A stretch of DNA of 64,000 nucleotides, taken from Clostridiales bacterium. GTDB taxonomy: Bacteria; Bacillota; Clostridia; Oscillospirales; Acutalibacteraceae. The position numbers were made by a program, and so were the translations under genes. This document shows, in pieces, positions 33,709-41,842 of the stretch (position 1 is its first letter; every line of letters begins with the position of its first letter). The DNA lies in the NCBI GenBank assembly GCA_019422525.1, contig JAHZDE010000004.1, positions 107,648 through 171,647 of the forward strand, in the 5' to 3' direction. The notes below the pieces were generated by a model that was not told where the DNA came from, ran no database searches, and worked only from the letters and a program-made list of their open reading frames with translations.

Positions 33709-34179
33709 ATGAAGAAGTTTGTTTCCCTGCTCGCCGTATTGGTGCTGACTTTGACCATGGCCGGATGCAGCCAGAGCGGCGGCAGCGGCAAAAGTGCAGA
33801 CCTGCCCAAGGTATTGGAGACCATGAAAAGTGAGGTCGGGTTCAGCGAGGTTATCGACTTGGACGAGAACGGCCTGAAAAGCAACTATGGCATCGACGCC
33901 GATGATGTGAAGCAATTCGCCGCCTTGGTGGATTCCTCCGGCATCAAGTGTGAAGAAGTGGTGCTGATTGAAGCGGTGGACAGCGATGCTGCCAAGACCG
34001 TGAAAGAACAGCTGGACAAGCGTATGGAAGCCAAGCTGGCACAGAATAAAGATTATCTGCCGGAACAGTACGCCATTATTCAAAAGTGCAGCGTGGAGCA
34101 GGACGGAAACTATGTGAGCATGATTGTGGGTGCTGAGCACGAAAAGCTGACCGAAATCTATCACAACGCTTTCTCCTAA
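33709..34179 (+). CDS. DUF4358 lipoprotein
   Basis: A 156-residue lipoprotein (lipobox MAGC, about Cys19) with a DUF4358 domain: 'LKSNYGIDADDVKQFAALVDSSGIKCEEVVLIEAVDSDAAKTVKEQL'. Function unknown; commonly found beside SGNH lipoproteins as here. ATG 33709 is chosen, 12 nt after AAAGG, because the ATG 12 nt earlier overlaps the site. A terminator follows at 34200. Confidence 0.85.
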   Translation: MKKFVSLLAVLVLTLTMAGCSQSGGSGKSADLPKVLETMKSEVGFSEVIDLDENGLKSNYGIDADDVKQFAALVDSSGIKCEEVVLIEAVDSDAAKTVKEQLDKRMEAKLAQNKDYLPEQYAIIQKCSVEQDGNYVSMIVGAEHEKLTEIYHNAFS

Positions 34180-34199
34180 GCAGGATATAAATAAAAAGG

Positions 34200-34236
34200 G
34201 ACAGGCATCCGCTTTTGGTGGATGTCTGTTTTTTTC
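34200..34236 (+). terminator. Terminator of the SGNH-DUF4358 unit
   Basis: GACAGGCATCC pairs with GGATGTCTGTT around a T-containing loop, followed by T6. Confidence 0.75.
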
Positions 34237-34301
34237 TCACACAGAAAAACGCCTGTCTGTGACTCCTTTTCCGGGATTCCCGCTGTTTTTTTGAAAATTT
34301 A

Positions 34302-34310
34302 TGGTATAAT
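34302..34310 (+). promoter_or_regulatory. Extended -10 promoter of the GH3 lipoprotein gene
   Basis: TGG-TATAAT (34302-34310), about 35 bp before the ATG. Confidence 0.55.
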
Positions 34311-34345
34311 GGGTACAAATCATCCAGTAAAGAAGGAGAGAACCT

Positions 34346-35800
34346 ATGCGCAAACTCAAATGGCCTTTGCTCCGGCCTCTTTTTTTCATAATGCTCAGTA
34401 CGCTGCTACTGCTTTCCTGCGGCTGCTCGATTTTTGACGGAACCGCCGGTAGCTCCTCTTCTCCCCAGACAAGCACAGCGCCTTCCCCTTCCCCAACGGA
34501 AGCGCCCGAAAAATCCATCGAGGGAATCCTGACAGAATATACCGGCTCCCTGCTGTCCATCGAGACAGAGGACGGAGAGGAATATTCCTTTGCCGTCACG
34601 GGCCTGACTCTGTCGGGGCTTCCCAATGCAAAAGCCGGGGATTCTTTTACCGTGTGGTATCAGGGAACACTGGATACCACCAAAAAGCAACAGACGGTAA
34701 CGGTTACCCGGGCGGAAAAAACGGAGGAAGCGGAATTCTCTGAAAACAGTATTCCCCTTGCCTGGAAAGACGACGGTATTTTTTCCAAAAATTATTCCAA
34801 GGCCTATGTGGCCCTGCAATCCATGAGTTTGGAAGAAAAGGTCGGACAGCTCCTGTTGGGCCGGGTACCGGAATCGGACGCGGGAAGCGATGTCCTGACC
34901 TACCACCTGGGGGGATATGTGACTTTTGGCCGGGACTATGAAAACAAGACCCGCTGGCAGATTCAAAATATGATTCAGGGATGGCAGTCCGCCGCCAAAA
35001 TCCCCCTGATTATCTCCGTGGATGAAGAGGGCGGCGAAGTGGTACGCATCAGCAGTAATTCCAACATCCGTTCCACCCCCTTCCGTTCTCCCCAGCTTCT
35101 TTTCGCCATGGGCGGAATGGAAAAAATCAAGTCGGATGCCGAGGAAAAGGCAAAGCTGCTGCTGGATTTGGGGGTCAATGTCAACCTGGCTCCTGTGGCA
35201 GATGTCTCGACGGATAAGAATGATTTTATTTACAGCCGCTCTCTGGGACAGGGTCCCCAGGAAACTGCCGAATATGTGGTAACCGTGACCCAGACCTTCC
35301 AAAAAGAAGGACTTTCCGCCGTGCTGAAGCATTTTCCCGGTTACGGCTCCAACAGCGATACCCATGCCGGCGCCTCCATTGACAAACGCACACTTTCCCA
35401 GCTGGAATCCCGAGACTTGGTCCCCTTCCAAGAGGGAATTGAGGCGGGCGCTTATGCCATTATGGTTTCTCACAACACCGTCACCTGTATGGACAACAAG
35501 CTTCCGGCTTCCCTGTCCCCATCCGTACACCACTATCTGCGGGATACCATGGGATTCACGGGGATTATTGTCACCGACGACCTTTCCATGGAGGCCATTG
35601 CCGGGCAAGACTTCGGGCTTTCCCATGACGCTTATGTACAGGCGGTTCTGGCAGGCAATGATATGCTCATTTGCAGCGATTATCAAACGGCCTATCAAAG
35701 CATTTTAAAGGCGGTACAGGACGGGACCATTACGGAAGAACAGCTGAACCATTCGGTTTTCCGTATTCTCGGTTGGAAATGCACGTTAGGGCTCATGTAA
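34346..35800 (+). CDS. Glycoside hydrolase family 3 lipoprotein (NagZ-like)
   Basis: A 484-residue exported lipoprotein (Cys at about residue 25-27 after a 24-residue hydrophobic signal), a Ser/Pro-rich linker, an extra N-terminal beta domain (residues 57-125), then a GH3 catalytic domain with 'ISVDEEGGEVVRI', KHFPGYGSNSDTHAG and the nucleophile loop VTDDLSM. Most NagZ enzymes have KHFPGHG; the Gly-Tyr-Gly here and the missing C-terminal domain set it apart. Likely a beta-N-acetylhexosaminidase outside the membrane, releasing GlcNAc from wall fragments or glycans. Confidence 0.85.
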   Translation: MRKLKWPLLRPLFFIMLSTLLLLSCGCSIFDGTAGSSSSPQTSTAPSPSPTEAPEKSIEGILTEYTGSLLSIETEDGEEYSFAVTGLTLSGLPNAKAGDSFTVWYQGTLDTTKKQQTVTVTRAEKTEEAEFSENSIPLAWKDDGIFSKNYSKAYVALQSMSLEEKVGQLLLGRVPESDAGSDVLTYHLGGYVTFGRDYENKTRWQIQNMIQGWQSAAKIPLIISVDEEGGEVVRISSNSNIRSTPFRSPQLLFAMGGMEKIKSDAEEKAKLLLDLGVNVNLAPVADVSTDKNDFIYSRSLGQGPQETAEYVVTVTQTFQKEGLSAVLKHFPGYGSNSDTHAGASIDKRTLSQLESRDLVPFQEGIEAGAYAIMVSHNTVTCMDNKLPASLSPSVHHYLRDTMGFTGIIVTDDLSMEAIAGQDFGLSHDAYVQAVLAGNDMLICSDYQTAYQSILKAVQDGTITEEQLNHSVFRILGWKCTLGLM

Positions 35801-35818
35801 CAGAAAACATCCATCTAT

Positions 35819-35848
35819 GCGCCGGGCAAAACGTCCGGCGCTGTTTTT
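35819..35848 (+). terminator. Terminator of the GH3 gene
   Basis: GCGCCGG (35819-35825) pairs with CCGGCGC (35835-35841), then TGTTTTT. Confidence 0.8.
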
Positions 35849-35904
35849 CTGCATGAAAGTGCCTTCTCATCCGTACAATAAAGGGAAAAAGTCCCCGGTT
35901 TTGT

Positions 35905-35933
35905 TTGACAGAATCCGCCGGAGATAGTATCAT
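35905..35933 (+). promoter_or_regulatory. Promoter of murEF
   Basis: TTGACA (35905-35910) and TATCAT (35928-35933), spacer 17 bp. Confidence 0.65.
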
Positions 35934-35998
35934 CAAATGAGACAGCAAACCAAGTTTTTCCGCTTTGCTTGATTGAAAATCGTTTGGAGGAATGAGAT

Positions 35999-37462
35999 AT
36001 GCGTTTTGAATATTTGTGTAAAGAACTTCCCTGTACAATTCCCCCGGAGGTTTCCCCGGAAACAGAAATTACCGGTGTTGTATATGATTCCCGAAAAGTG
36101 ATTCCCGGCTGTGTGTTTGTGTGCCTGCGGGGCGCAAGGGCAGACGGGCATCAATTCGCTGCTCAGGCCGCCGAAAACGGTGCGGCGGTCATTGTGGCAG
36201 AAGAGCCGGTGGAATGCAGCGCACCGGTAGTACTGGTATCCGATACCCGCTATGCCCTGGCAGTGCTCAGCGCCGCCTGGTTTGGCCACCCTGCCAATGA
36301 AATGAAGGTGATCGGCATTACCGGAACCAAGGGAAAAACCACCTCTTCTTATATGATTCGCTCCATTTTGGAGGCAGCCGGACACAAAACCGGCCTGATT
36401 GGCACCATCGGCGCAGTGGTTGACGGAAAATTGACTCCTACCGCCAACACAACCCCCGAATCCTGGGAAGTACAGCGGCTTTTCCGTGAAATGGCCGACG
36501 CCGGGTGTGAATATTGTGTGATTGAGGCTTCCTCTATTGGGCTAAAGGCCCACCGAGTATCCGGGTTTACTTTTGAAGTGGGGCTGTTTACCAATTTCTC
36601 CCCCGACCACATCGGCGGCGACGAACACGCGGATATGGAGGAATACCGCCGCTGCAAGGCCATGCTTTTCCGTCAGTGCCGCACCGGTATTATCAATATT
36701 GACGACCCCAGCTGGCAGGGCATTATCGAAGGCCATACCTGCGACATCAAAACCTATGGCTTTTCCAAAGAGGCACAGCTCCGGGCCGAAAATGAGCACC
36801 TGGTTTCCCGCCCCGGTTATCTGGGCGTTCACTTCGACGTAAAGGGCGAAATGGATTTCCCGGTGGATGTGGACATTCCCGGAAAGTTTAATGCCTATAA
36901 TGCGCTGGGCGCCATTGCCGTGTGCCATCATTTGGGGATTTCCCAGGAGGCCATGCAGAAGGGCCTGGACGTGGTAAAGGTAAAGGGCCGAGTGGAGCCG
37001 GTGAAGGTTCCCGGAAATTATACGCTGCTGATTGACTATGCCCACAACGCTGTGAGTATGGAAAGTATTCTCGAAACCCTGCGGGAATATCACCCGGCCC
37101 GGCTGATCTGCCTGTTCGGAGCCGGTGGAAACCGTCCCAAAATCCGCCGGTATGAAATGGGCGAGGTGAGCGGACGGATGGCGGATTTGTCTGTGATTAC
37201 CGCCGATAACTCCCGGTATGAAAACGTGCTGGATATTTTGAATGACATCAAGACCGGCCTTGCCAAAACCGACGGCAAGTATATTGAGATTCCCGACCGC
37301 CGGGAGGCCATTCGCTGGTGCTTGGAGCATGCCCAGGAAGGCGACATTGTGGTGCTGGCCGGAAAGGGACACGAGGATTATCAGGAAATTCAGGGCGTGA
37401 AACATCCCTTTGACGAGCGGGTGGTCATTGCCGAATTGCTGAAAGAAATGGGAAAGGAATGA
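35999..37462 (+). CDS. murE: MurE-type UDP-MurNAc-tripeptide synthetase (variant motifs)
   Basis: A 487-residue Mur ligase with the P-loop GITGTKGKTTSS (about residues 105-116), the 'YRRCKAMLF' lysine helix and the C-terminal 'VVLAGKGHEDYQ'. It adds the third amino acid to UDP-MurNAc-L-Ala-D-Glu. Two departures from the classical meso-diaminopimelate enzyme are seen: DNPR is DNSR (residues 403-406), keeping the Arg, and EVSSHAL is EASSIGL (176-182). The Arg favours a diamino-acid substrate, but specificity is uncertain. A paralogue elsewhere cannot be excluded. GGAGG lies 8 nt before the ATG; murF follows. Confidence 0.88.
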   Translation: MRFEYLCKELPCTIPPEVSPETEITGVVYDSRKVIPGCVFVCLRGARADGHQFAAQAAENGAAVIVAEEPVECSAPVVLVSDTRYALAVLSAAWFGHPANEMKVIGITGTKGKTTSSYMIRSILEAAGHKTGLIGTIGAVVDGKLTPTANTTPESWEVQRLFREMADAGCEYCVIEASSIGLKAHRVSGFTFEVGLFTNFSPDHIGGDEHADMEEYRRCKAMLFRQCRTGIINIDDPSWQGIIEGHTCDIKTYGFSKEAQLRAENEHLVSRPGYLGVHFDVKGEMDFPVDVDIPGKFNAYNALGAIAVCHHLGISQEAMQKGLDVVKVKGRVEPVKVPGNYTLLIDYAHNAVSMESILETLREYHPARLICLFGAGGNRPKIRRYEMGEVSGRMADLSVITADNSRYENVLDILNDIKTGLAKTDGKYIEIPDRREAIRWCLEHAQEGDIVVLAGKGHEDYQEIQGVKHPFDERVVIAELLKEMGKE

Positions 37463-37467
37463 GAGCC

Positions 37468-38832
37468 ATGAAGCTGACAGCAGAACAGATTGCAAAAGCC
37501 TGCGGCGGCATTCTTCTTTGCGGGGACCCTCAGACGGAAATTACGTCTTTCAGTACAGACAGCCGGGAAATCCAGCCCGGTTGCCTGTTTGTGCCCATTA
37601 AGGGAGAGCGCACCGATGCCCATATTTATATTGAAGCGACTCTTGCGGCAGGGGCTGCGGGAACCTTTACCCAATACCGCAACGCTCCGGCAGCGGACAG
37701 CCACCCGTGGATTTATGTGGAAAACACCGGTGAAGCCCTGCAAAAGGTGGCGGCCTGGTATCGCTCCCTGTTTTCCATCCCGGTGGTGGGCATCACGGGA
37801 AGCGTGGGAAAAACTACGACAAAAGAAATGGTGGCCTTGGCCCTGTCTGCACAGTACAACACCATGCGGACCCAGGGAAATCAAAACAGCCAGATTGGTC
37901 TTCCGCTGACCATTTTCCAGCTGTCGCCGGAGCATGAAGCGGCTGTGGTGGAAATGGGGATGAGTGAATTCGGTGAAATGGGCCGTCTGGCAGCTATTGC
38001 CCGCCCCACTATGGCGGTGATGACCAACATCGGCCTGTCCCACATTGGTCAGCTGAAAACCCAGGAAAATATCCTCAGGGAAAAGCTCCATATTACCGAC
38101 GGCTTTACATCGAAAAACAGGCTGATTCTCAATGGGGATGACCCATTTTTGGCTTCGGTACAGGGAAAAACGCCCTTCCCGGTGATTTCCTACGGATTTG
38201 GGGACAGCTGTGAATATCGGGCGGAAGAGATTGAGACCAATGACAAGGGCACTTCCTTTGTCATGGTACATCATGGCCGGAGACTTCCGGTATTTGTACC
38301 GGCATTTGGAATCCATATGGTCTATAATGCGCTGGCAGCCATTGCCGTGGCCGAACAGAACGGGATTCCGGCGGAAAAAGCGGCAGAGGCCTTGCAGCAA
38401 TACCGTCCTTTGGCCATGCGCCAGCAGCGGTATGAAGCAAACGGGGTTACGGTGATTGACGACACCTATAATGCAAGCCCCGATTCCATGATGGGAAGCG
38501 TGGATGTGCTGGCTTCCATGAAGGTTTCCGGCCGCCGGATTGCCGTACTGGCCGATATGCTGGAGTTGGGAGATGTTTCGGCAGAAGCCCATCGCAGTGT
38601 AGGCCGCCGCTGCGCCCAGAGGAAGCTGGACATCCTGTATGTGGTTGGACAGGAAGCCAAAGAGATCGCGGCAGGCGCCAGAGAACTCGCCCCGGACATG
38701 GACTGCCGGGAATTTATGGACAACGCTTCGGCGCTGGCAGATTTGAAAAAAACCGTTTCTTCCGGCGATGCCGTTTTGGTAAAGGGCTCCCGGGGAATGC
38801 ATACCGACGAGATTGTCCACGGGCTTTTGTGA
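37468..38832 (+). CDS. murF: UDP-N-acetylmuramoyl-tripeptide--D-Ala-D-Ala ligase
   Basis: A 454-residue Mur ligase: N-terminal MurF-specific domain (residues 1-80), P-loop GITGSVGKTTTKEM, 'GNQNSQIGLPLT', 'EMGMSEFGEMGRLA' and the 'VIDDTYNASPDSM' loop of the MurF branch. It adds D-Ala-D-Ala to finish the cytoplasmic pentapeptide precursor. The in-frame ATG at 37459 overlaps the murE stop (ATGA); the ATG at 37468 has better spacing (9 nt) from AAAGGA and is used here. Confidence 0.93.
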   Translation: MKLTAEQIAKACGGILLCGDPQTEITSFSTDSREIQPGCLFVPIKGERTDAHIYIEATLAAGAAGTFTQYRNAPAADSHPWIYVENTGEALQKVAAWYRSLFSIPVVGITGSVGKTTTKEMVALALSAQYNTMRTQGNQNSQIGLPLTIFQLSPEHEAAVVEMGMSEFGEMGRLAAIARPTMAVMTNIGLSHIGQLKTQENILREKLHITDGFTSKNRLILNGDDPFLASVQGKTPFPVISYGFGDSCEYRAEEIETNDKGTSFVMVHHGRRLPVFVPAFGIHMVYNALAAIAVAEQNGIPAEKAAEALQQYRPLAMRQQRYEANGVTVIDDTYNASPDSMMGSVDVLASMKVSGRRIAVLADMLELGDVSAEAHRSVGRRCAQRKLDILYVVGQEAKEIAAGARELAPDMDCREFMDNASALADLKKTVSSGDAVLVKGSRGMHTDEIVHGLL

Positions 38833-38851
38833 TGGGAGTTTGCTGTGAGTT

Positions 38852-39012
38852 TGTGAAATATTTGTAAACGAGAATTGTCCTAACCGTTAAAAATTTGGGA
38901 AAATGGCCGTTTTTCGGGAAAAAAACTGCATCAGTGCTTGCATGTTCTGTGTTTCTGTGATAAACTGTAACCAATTTGTTACCATTTGTAATGAATTTGT
39001 AACTGGTAAAAT
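38852..39012 (+). promoter_or_regulatory. WalR-like boxes and extended -10 promoter of the NlpC/P60 gene
   Basis: Four half-sites in one orientation: TGTAAC (38966-38971), TGTTAC (38977-38982), TGTAAT (38987-38992) and TGTAAC (38998-39003), spaced 11, 10 and 11 bp. The last pair, TGTAATGAATTTGTAAC, fits the WalR consensus TGTAAY-N5-TGTAAY exactly; the first pair has one difference. A third degenerate pair lies at 38852-38868. A TGG-TAAAAT extended -10 (39004-39012) follows directly, so the boxes cover the -35 position, as expected for an activator. Confidence 0.65.
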
Positions 39013-39060
39013 ATGGAATCTGAAATATAAGAATTGTAAGCAGGAAGGACGGTCTTTCCC

Positions 39061-40221
39061 ATGATAAAAAAGGCGCTGGCAGTAGTGGCCAGCTTAATGA
39101 TTGCCGTATCCACCGTGAGTGTGGGTTCTTTCAGTGCTTCAGCCGTCAGCGGCGCAACCGGCGTCGGTTTGGCTGAACATGCCATGACAGCCTATTACGA
39201 GGATTGGTCTTATGTATACGGCGGCTCCAGCGCCGGTGCGGTAGACTGCTCCGGCCTGTTTATTACGTATATGGGCGTTGGCGGAAATCGGACAAACCTG
39301 TTGGGGTCTTCTTCTGAGTCCGGCAACGTGAGCGACGGAATCCCGCGGATTCATGGTTTGGGCCTTTGGCAGCCCGGCCATGTGGGCATTTATGTAGGCA
39401 GCGGGATGGCCGTGGATGCCAGAAACGAAGCGAAGGATATGGTGTACCACGATGTTTCCACGAAAAGCTGGCAGAAATGGTTCAAGGTGGCCGGCGTAAA
39501 TTATCCCACCACCGGCTGGCAGACCTTTGAAGGAAACCGGTATTATTATGAGAATGGCCAGTACATAGTCAATTGTACCCGTGTAATAGACGGAAAGACC
39601 TATACCTTTAACAGCGACGGCGTTGCCAATGGCGGCCAGACAGCATCTTCTGCCGACATTGCAGCAGCTGCCCAGGATAAGAAGGAAGCTGCCGCTGCTC
39701 AGGCTGCTTCCGAAAAGAAGGCTGCGGAAGAAAAAGCCGCTGCGGAAAAGGCTGCTGCAGAAGCCAAGGCAGCCAAAGAAGAGGCGGCTAAAAAGGCTGC
39801 TGAGGAAGAAGCCCGCAAGAAGGCCGAGGAAGAAGCCAAAGCAAAGGCTAAAGCAGAGGCCGAAAAGAAGGCAGCCGAAGAAAAAGCCGCTGCAGAAGAA
39901 GCTGCTTCCAAACAGGGAACACAGCTGGCACAGTCCCTGCTGTTAGAAACAGTCCCTCTGGAAGAAAAAACCATGCCGAAGGTAAAAGCTGCGGTAGTGG
40001 CTCCGGAAGAACAAGCTGTCAGTGTTGACCCGGGTTTGATGGGCTTTGTTGCAGTACTGGCTGTGTTTGTGATTTCCGGCGTACTGTTTACTGTGATTCG
40101 AGTAAAGCATCTGTTCCATGCACGGGGCTATGTTCCGGCCATGGATTTGGCTTTCGTCAAGCAGATTTCCCGGCGGATGGAAAAGCATCTCAGCCGTAAA
40201 ACCGGCGGCCATAAAAAATAA
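39061..40221 (+). CDS. Membrane-anchored NlpC/P60 peptidase with long E/A/K-rich rod
   Basis: 386 residues. Signal peptide 1-28; NlpC/P60 domain about 33-145 with catalytic Cys63 (VDCSG) and His107 (PGHVGIYVG); one wall-binding-repeat-like unit at 152-190 (GWQTFEGNRYYYENG); a 90-residue Ala/Glu/Lys helix (about 196-285) with no Pro and almost no Gly; a linker; one transmembrane helix at 326-346; and a basic cytoplasmic tail of 40 residues. It should cut wall peptides at D-Glu bonds while tethered to the membrane by a stiff arm of some 13 nm. WalR-type boxes precede it. The minus-strand frame opposite the rod is a shadow. The order (enzyme first, anchor last) is unusual. Confidence 0.88.
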   Translation: MIKKALAVVASLMIAVSTVSVGSFSASAVSGATGVGLAEHAMTAYYEDWSYVYGGSSAGAVDCSGLFITYMGVGGNRTNLLGSSSESGNVSDGIPRIHGLGLWQPGHVGIYVGSGMAVDARNEAKDMVYHDVSTKSWQKWFKVAGVNYPTTGWQTFEGNRYYYENGQYIVNCTRVIDGKTYTFNSDGVANGGQTASSADIAAAAQDKKEAAAAQAASEKKAAEEKAAAEKAAAEAKAAKEEAAKKAAEEEARKKAEEEAKAKAKAEAEKKAAEEKAAAEEAASKQGTQLAQSLLLETVPLEEKTMPKVKAAVVAPEEQAVSVDPGLMGFVAVLAVFVISGVLFTVIRVKHLFHARGYVPAMDLAFVKQISRRMEKHLSRKTGGHKK

Positions 40222-40254
40222 GCGAAAGTAAATATCATAATCCTATATAAAAAG

Positions 40255-40288
40255 CGGTCCTGGACGAGTTGTCCGGGACCGTTTTGTT
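40255..40288 (+). terminator. Terminator of the NlpC/P60 gene
   Basis: CGGTCCTGGAC (40255-40265) pairs with GTCCGGGACCG (40271-40281), followed by TTTTGTTT. Confidence 0.8.
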
Positions 40289-40326
40289 TATGTAAAAACT
40301 TTTGTCAGCAGGAACGAAAAAGACAT

Positions 40327-41232
40327 TTATGGATGGCAGCTTTGACACGGTTCATATCCCTGTTCCATCAAATCCTCGCGGCTGCCATGATATTCTTCCT
40401 TGTTTTGCTCTTTGATTTTATCGACGGAGGGACAATCCGGCAAATGGAATTTCCGGGAACTGGTATTCAAAATGTAATTCCCCTCCGTAGCCTGGAACGA
40501 TTCCCCCTGCTGAGAGGATTCCTCTCCCATTTCCTCACTTTTTCCGGTGGCATAGTCAATGGCAACGCCGGGCTGGTTATTATAAACATAGACATTATAA
40601 CAGATGCCGTCTCCTTTGTCCTCAACAGACCAGGCCTCCATCTGAACCCCCCGGGCTACCAGCTCCTGATTCTCAAACACAGGGGTTACCCGGTACAGCA
40701 CATGGTTGTCCGTTTCTTTGATGTAGTCGGCCACCATATTTTCAAAGGGCAGCATCCCTTCCACATTCATATACCGGGTACCGGTAATTAAATTCTTTTC
40801 GTTGGCATTTTCTCCCGTCAGCTGAAACCCGATGAGATGGCACCGGTTATACAGATATTTGCCGTCTACAAAGTCATATTTGACCGTCTGCCAGCCGGTA
40901 GGCTTTACCTGGCTGATGCTCTCTCTATCCTCTGTCGGCATCAAATCCTGTCCAATACAGGCAAACGCAACGCCGCATCTGCCCAGACTGTCCAATTCGC
41001 TGTAGGTCTCGAAGGATTGGGTGTCCTGTTTTTCCTCATCAGAAAATTCCGGCTGGTTATCGTTGAGTTCCACATAGGCGGAATCGCTGAATTCGGGAAG
41101 ATTCTCCAAAGAAATGACAGAGGTCTGCCCGGAGAAAGAATCCGGAACCCATCCCTCCATCTGAGAACAGCCGCTGAACAAAAACGTCAATGCCAGCAGA
41201 ACCGGCAGTATGGCATACCATTTTCTCTTCAT
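40327..41232 (-). CDS. DNA/RNA non-specific endonuclease lipoprotein (DNA-entry type)
   Basis: A 301-residue exported lipoprotein (lipobox FSGC, Cys22). The nuclease domain (about 45-215) has 'YNRCHLIGFQLTGENANEKN', the His-Asn form of the DRGH motif of this family, with the distal Asn region. The C-terminal 50 residues carry 'HLPDCPSVDKI' and 'CQSCHP', an Ada-like zinc-binding fold seen at the end of many such enzymes. It cuts DNA at the cell surface, for nutrient use or DNA uptake. It overlaps the companion gene by 4 nt (ATGA). Its neighbourhood is the reason to look closely; see the findings. Confidence 0.85.
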   Translation of the reverse strand: MKRKWYAILPVLLALTFLFSGCSQMEGWVPDSFSGQTSVISLENLPEFSDSAYVELNDNQPEFSDEEKQDTQSFETYSELDSLGRCGVAFACIGQDLMPTEDRESISQVKPTGWQTVKYDFVDGKYLYNRCHLIGFQLTGENANEKNLITGTRYMNVEGMLPFENMVADYIKETDNHVLYRVTPVFENQELVARGVQMEAWSVEDKGDGICYNVYVYNNQPGVAIDYATGKSEEMGEESSQQGESFQATEGNYILNTSSRKFHLPDCPSVDKIKEQNKEEYHGSREDLMEQGYEPCQSCHP

Positions 41233-41636
41233 CTTGTATAAATCTCCTTTGTTATTTTTTCATGAGAATAGCCGGCAAACTCGGTGGTCTCCGCCAGCTT
41301 CCAATCCTCATGTAAATCAATCGAAAACCAGGTATCGGCCGGATACCGCCGGTTCCACCGATAGATAATCCATGTTTCCACGCTGTCCCGATACGGCGTT
41401 ATGTCTTCCGCCTCGATAAAACAGACATCCTGTTTTTGCGCCTGGGATAACGGGTTGTCCACAACTATCACCCCACGGGCGCCTTTTTCAAAAAGCCCGG
41501 CAGAAAACGGACTGACCAGTAATTTCCGGCCTGCACACTCCTGCAGCATATCCCGAATGACCTCTCGGTCACGGCTTTGGCGGCGGTGATGGAAGAGCAT
41601 ACCGTTTCTGTCATCAAGGCAAATGATAATATCCAT
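41229..41636 (-). CDS. Conserved companion protein of the surface nuclease, function unknown
   Basis: A 135-residue cytosolic protein with no signal peptide. It begins 'MDIIICLDDRNGMLFHHRRQSRD', a block that also occurs in unnamed proteins next to DNA-entry-type nucleases, and ends 'AGYSHEKITKEIYTR'. GGGAGG lies 8 nt before ATG 41636, and the stop overlaps the nuclease start as ATGA, so the two are translated together. A longer frame start at 41720 lies in the promoter. A role as inhibitor of the nuclease, like Nin with NucA in Bacillus, is only an idea. Confidence 0.75.
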   Translation of the reverse strand: MDIIICLDDRNGMLFHHRRQSRDREVIRDMLQECAGRKLLVSPFSAGLFEKGARGVIVVDNPLSQAQKQDVCFIEAEDITPYRDSVETWIIYRWNRRYPADTWFSIDLHEDWKLAETTEFAGYSHEKITKEIYTR

Positions 41637-41691
41637 TTTCACGACCTCCCTTTCCACACGGTTTTCGGATTCCCCTGGTGGGGATAATCTC

Positions 41692-41720
41692 AGTATATCT
41701 TTCCGCCAAGGACAAGTCAA
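41692..41720 (-). promoter_or_regulatory. Promoter of the nuclease-companion operon
   Basis: Minus strand TTGACT (41715-41720) and TATACT (41692-41697), spacer 17 bp. Confidence 0.65.
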
Positions 41721-41787
41721 TAAAACGGGGATTTTTCAAGATACCTTCCCAGACTTTTTGGTTCCCCTCCCGTTTCTTCATACACAA

Positions 41788-41820
41788 AAGCGGCCTCGGG
41801 CAAATTGTCCGAGACCGCTT
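41788..41820 (-). terminator. Terminator of the lysoplasmalogenase gene
   Basis: AAGCGGCCTCGGG (41788-41800) pairs with CCGAGACCGCTT (41809-41820); T-rich tail on the minus strand. Confidence 0.75.
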
Positions 41821-41842
41821 GTTTTGATTTCCGGCTGCATTG

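Noticed and set aside
38966..39003. CRISPR-like or tandem repeat
   Set aside because: The units are 6 bp with 4- to 5-bp gaps, which is an operator pattern, not spacer-repeat spacing.
39699..39974. Minus-strand Ala/Ser/Phe-rich frame
   Set aside because: It is the mirror of the Ala/Glu/Lys codon repeats of the NlpC/P60 gene.
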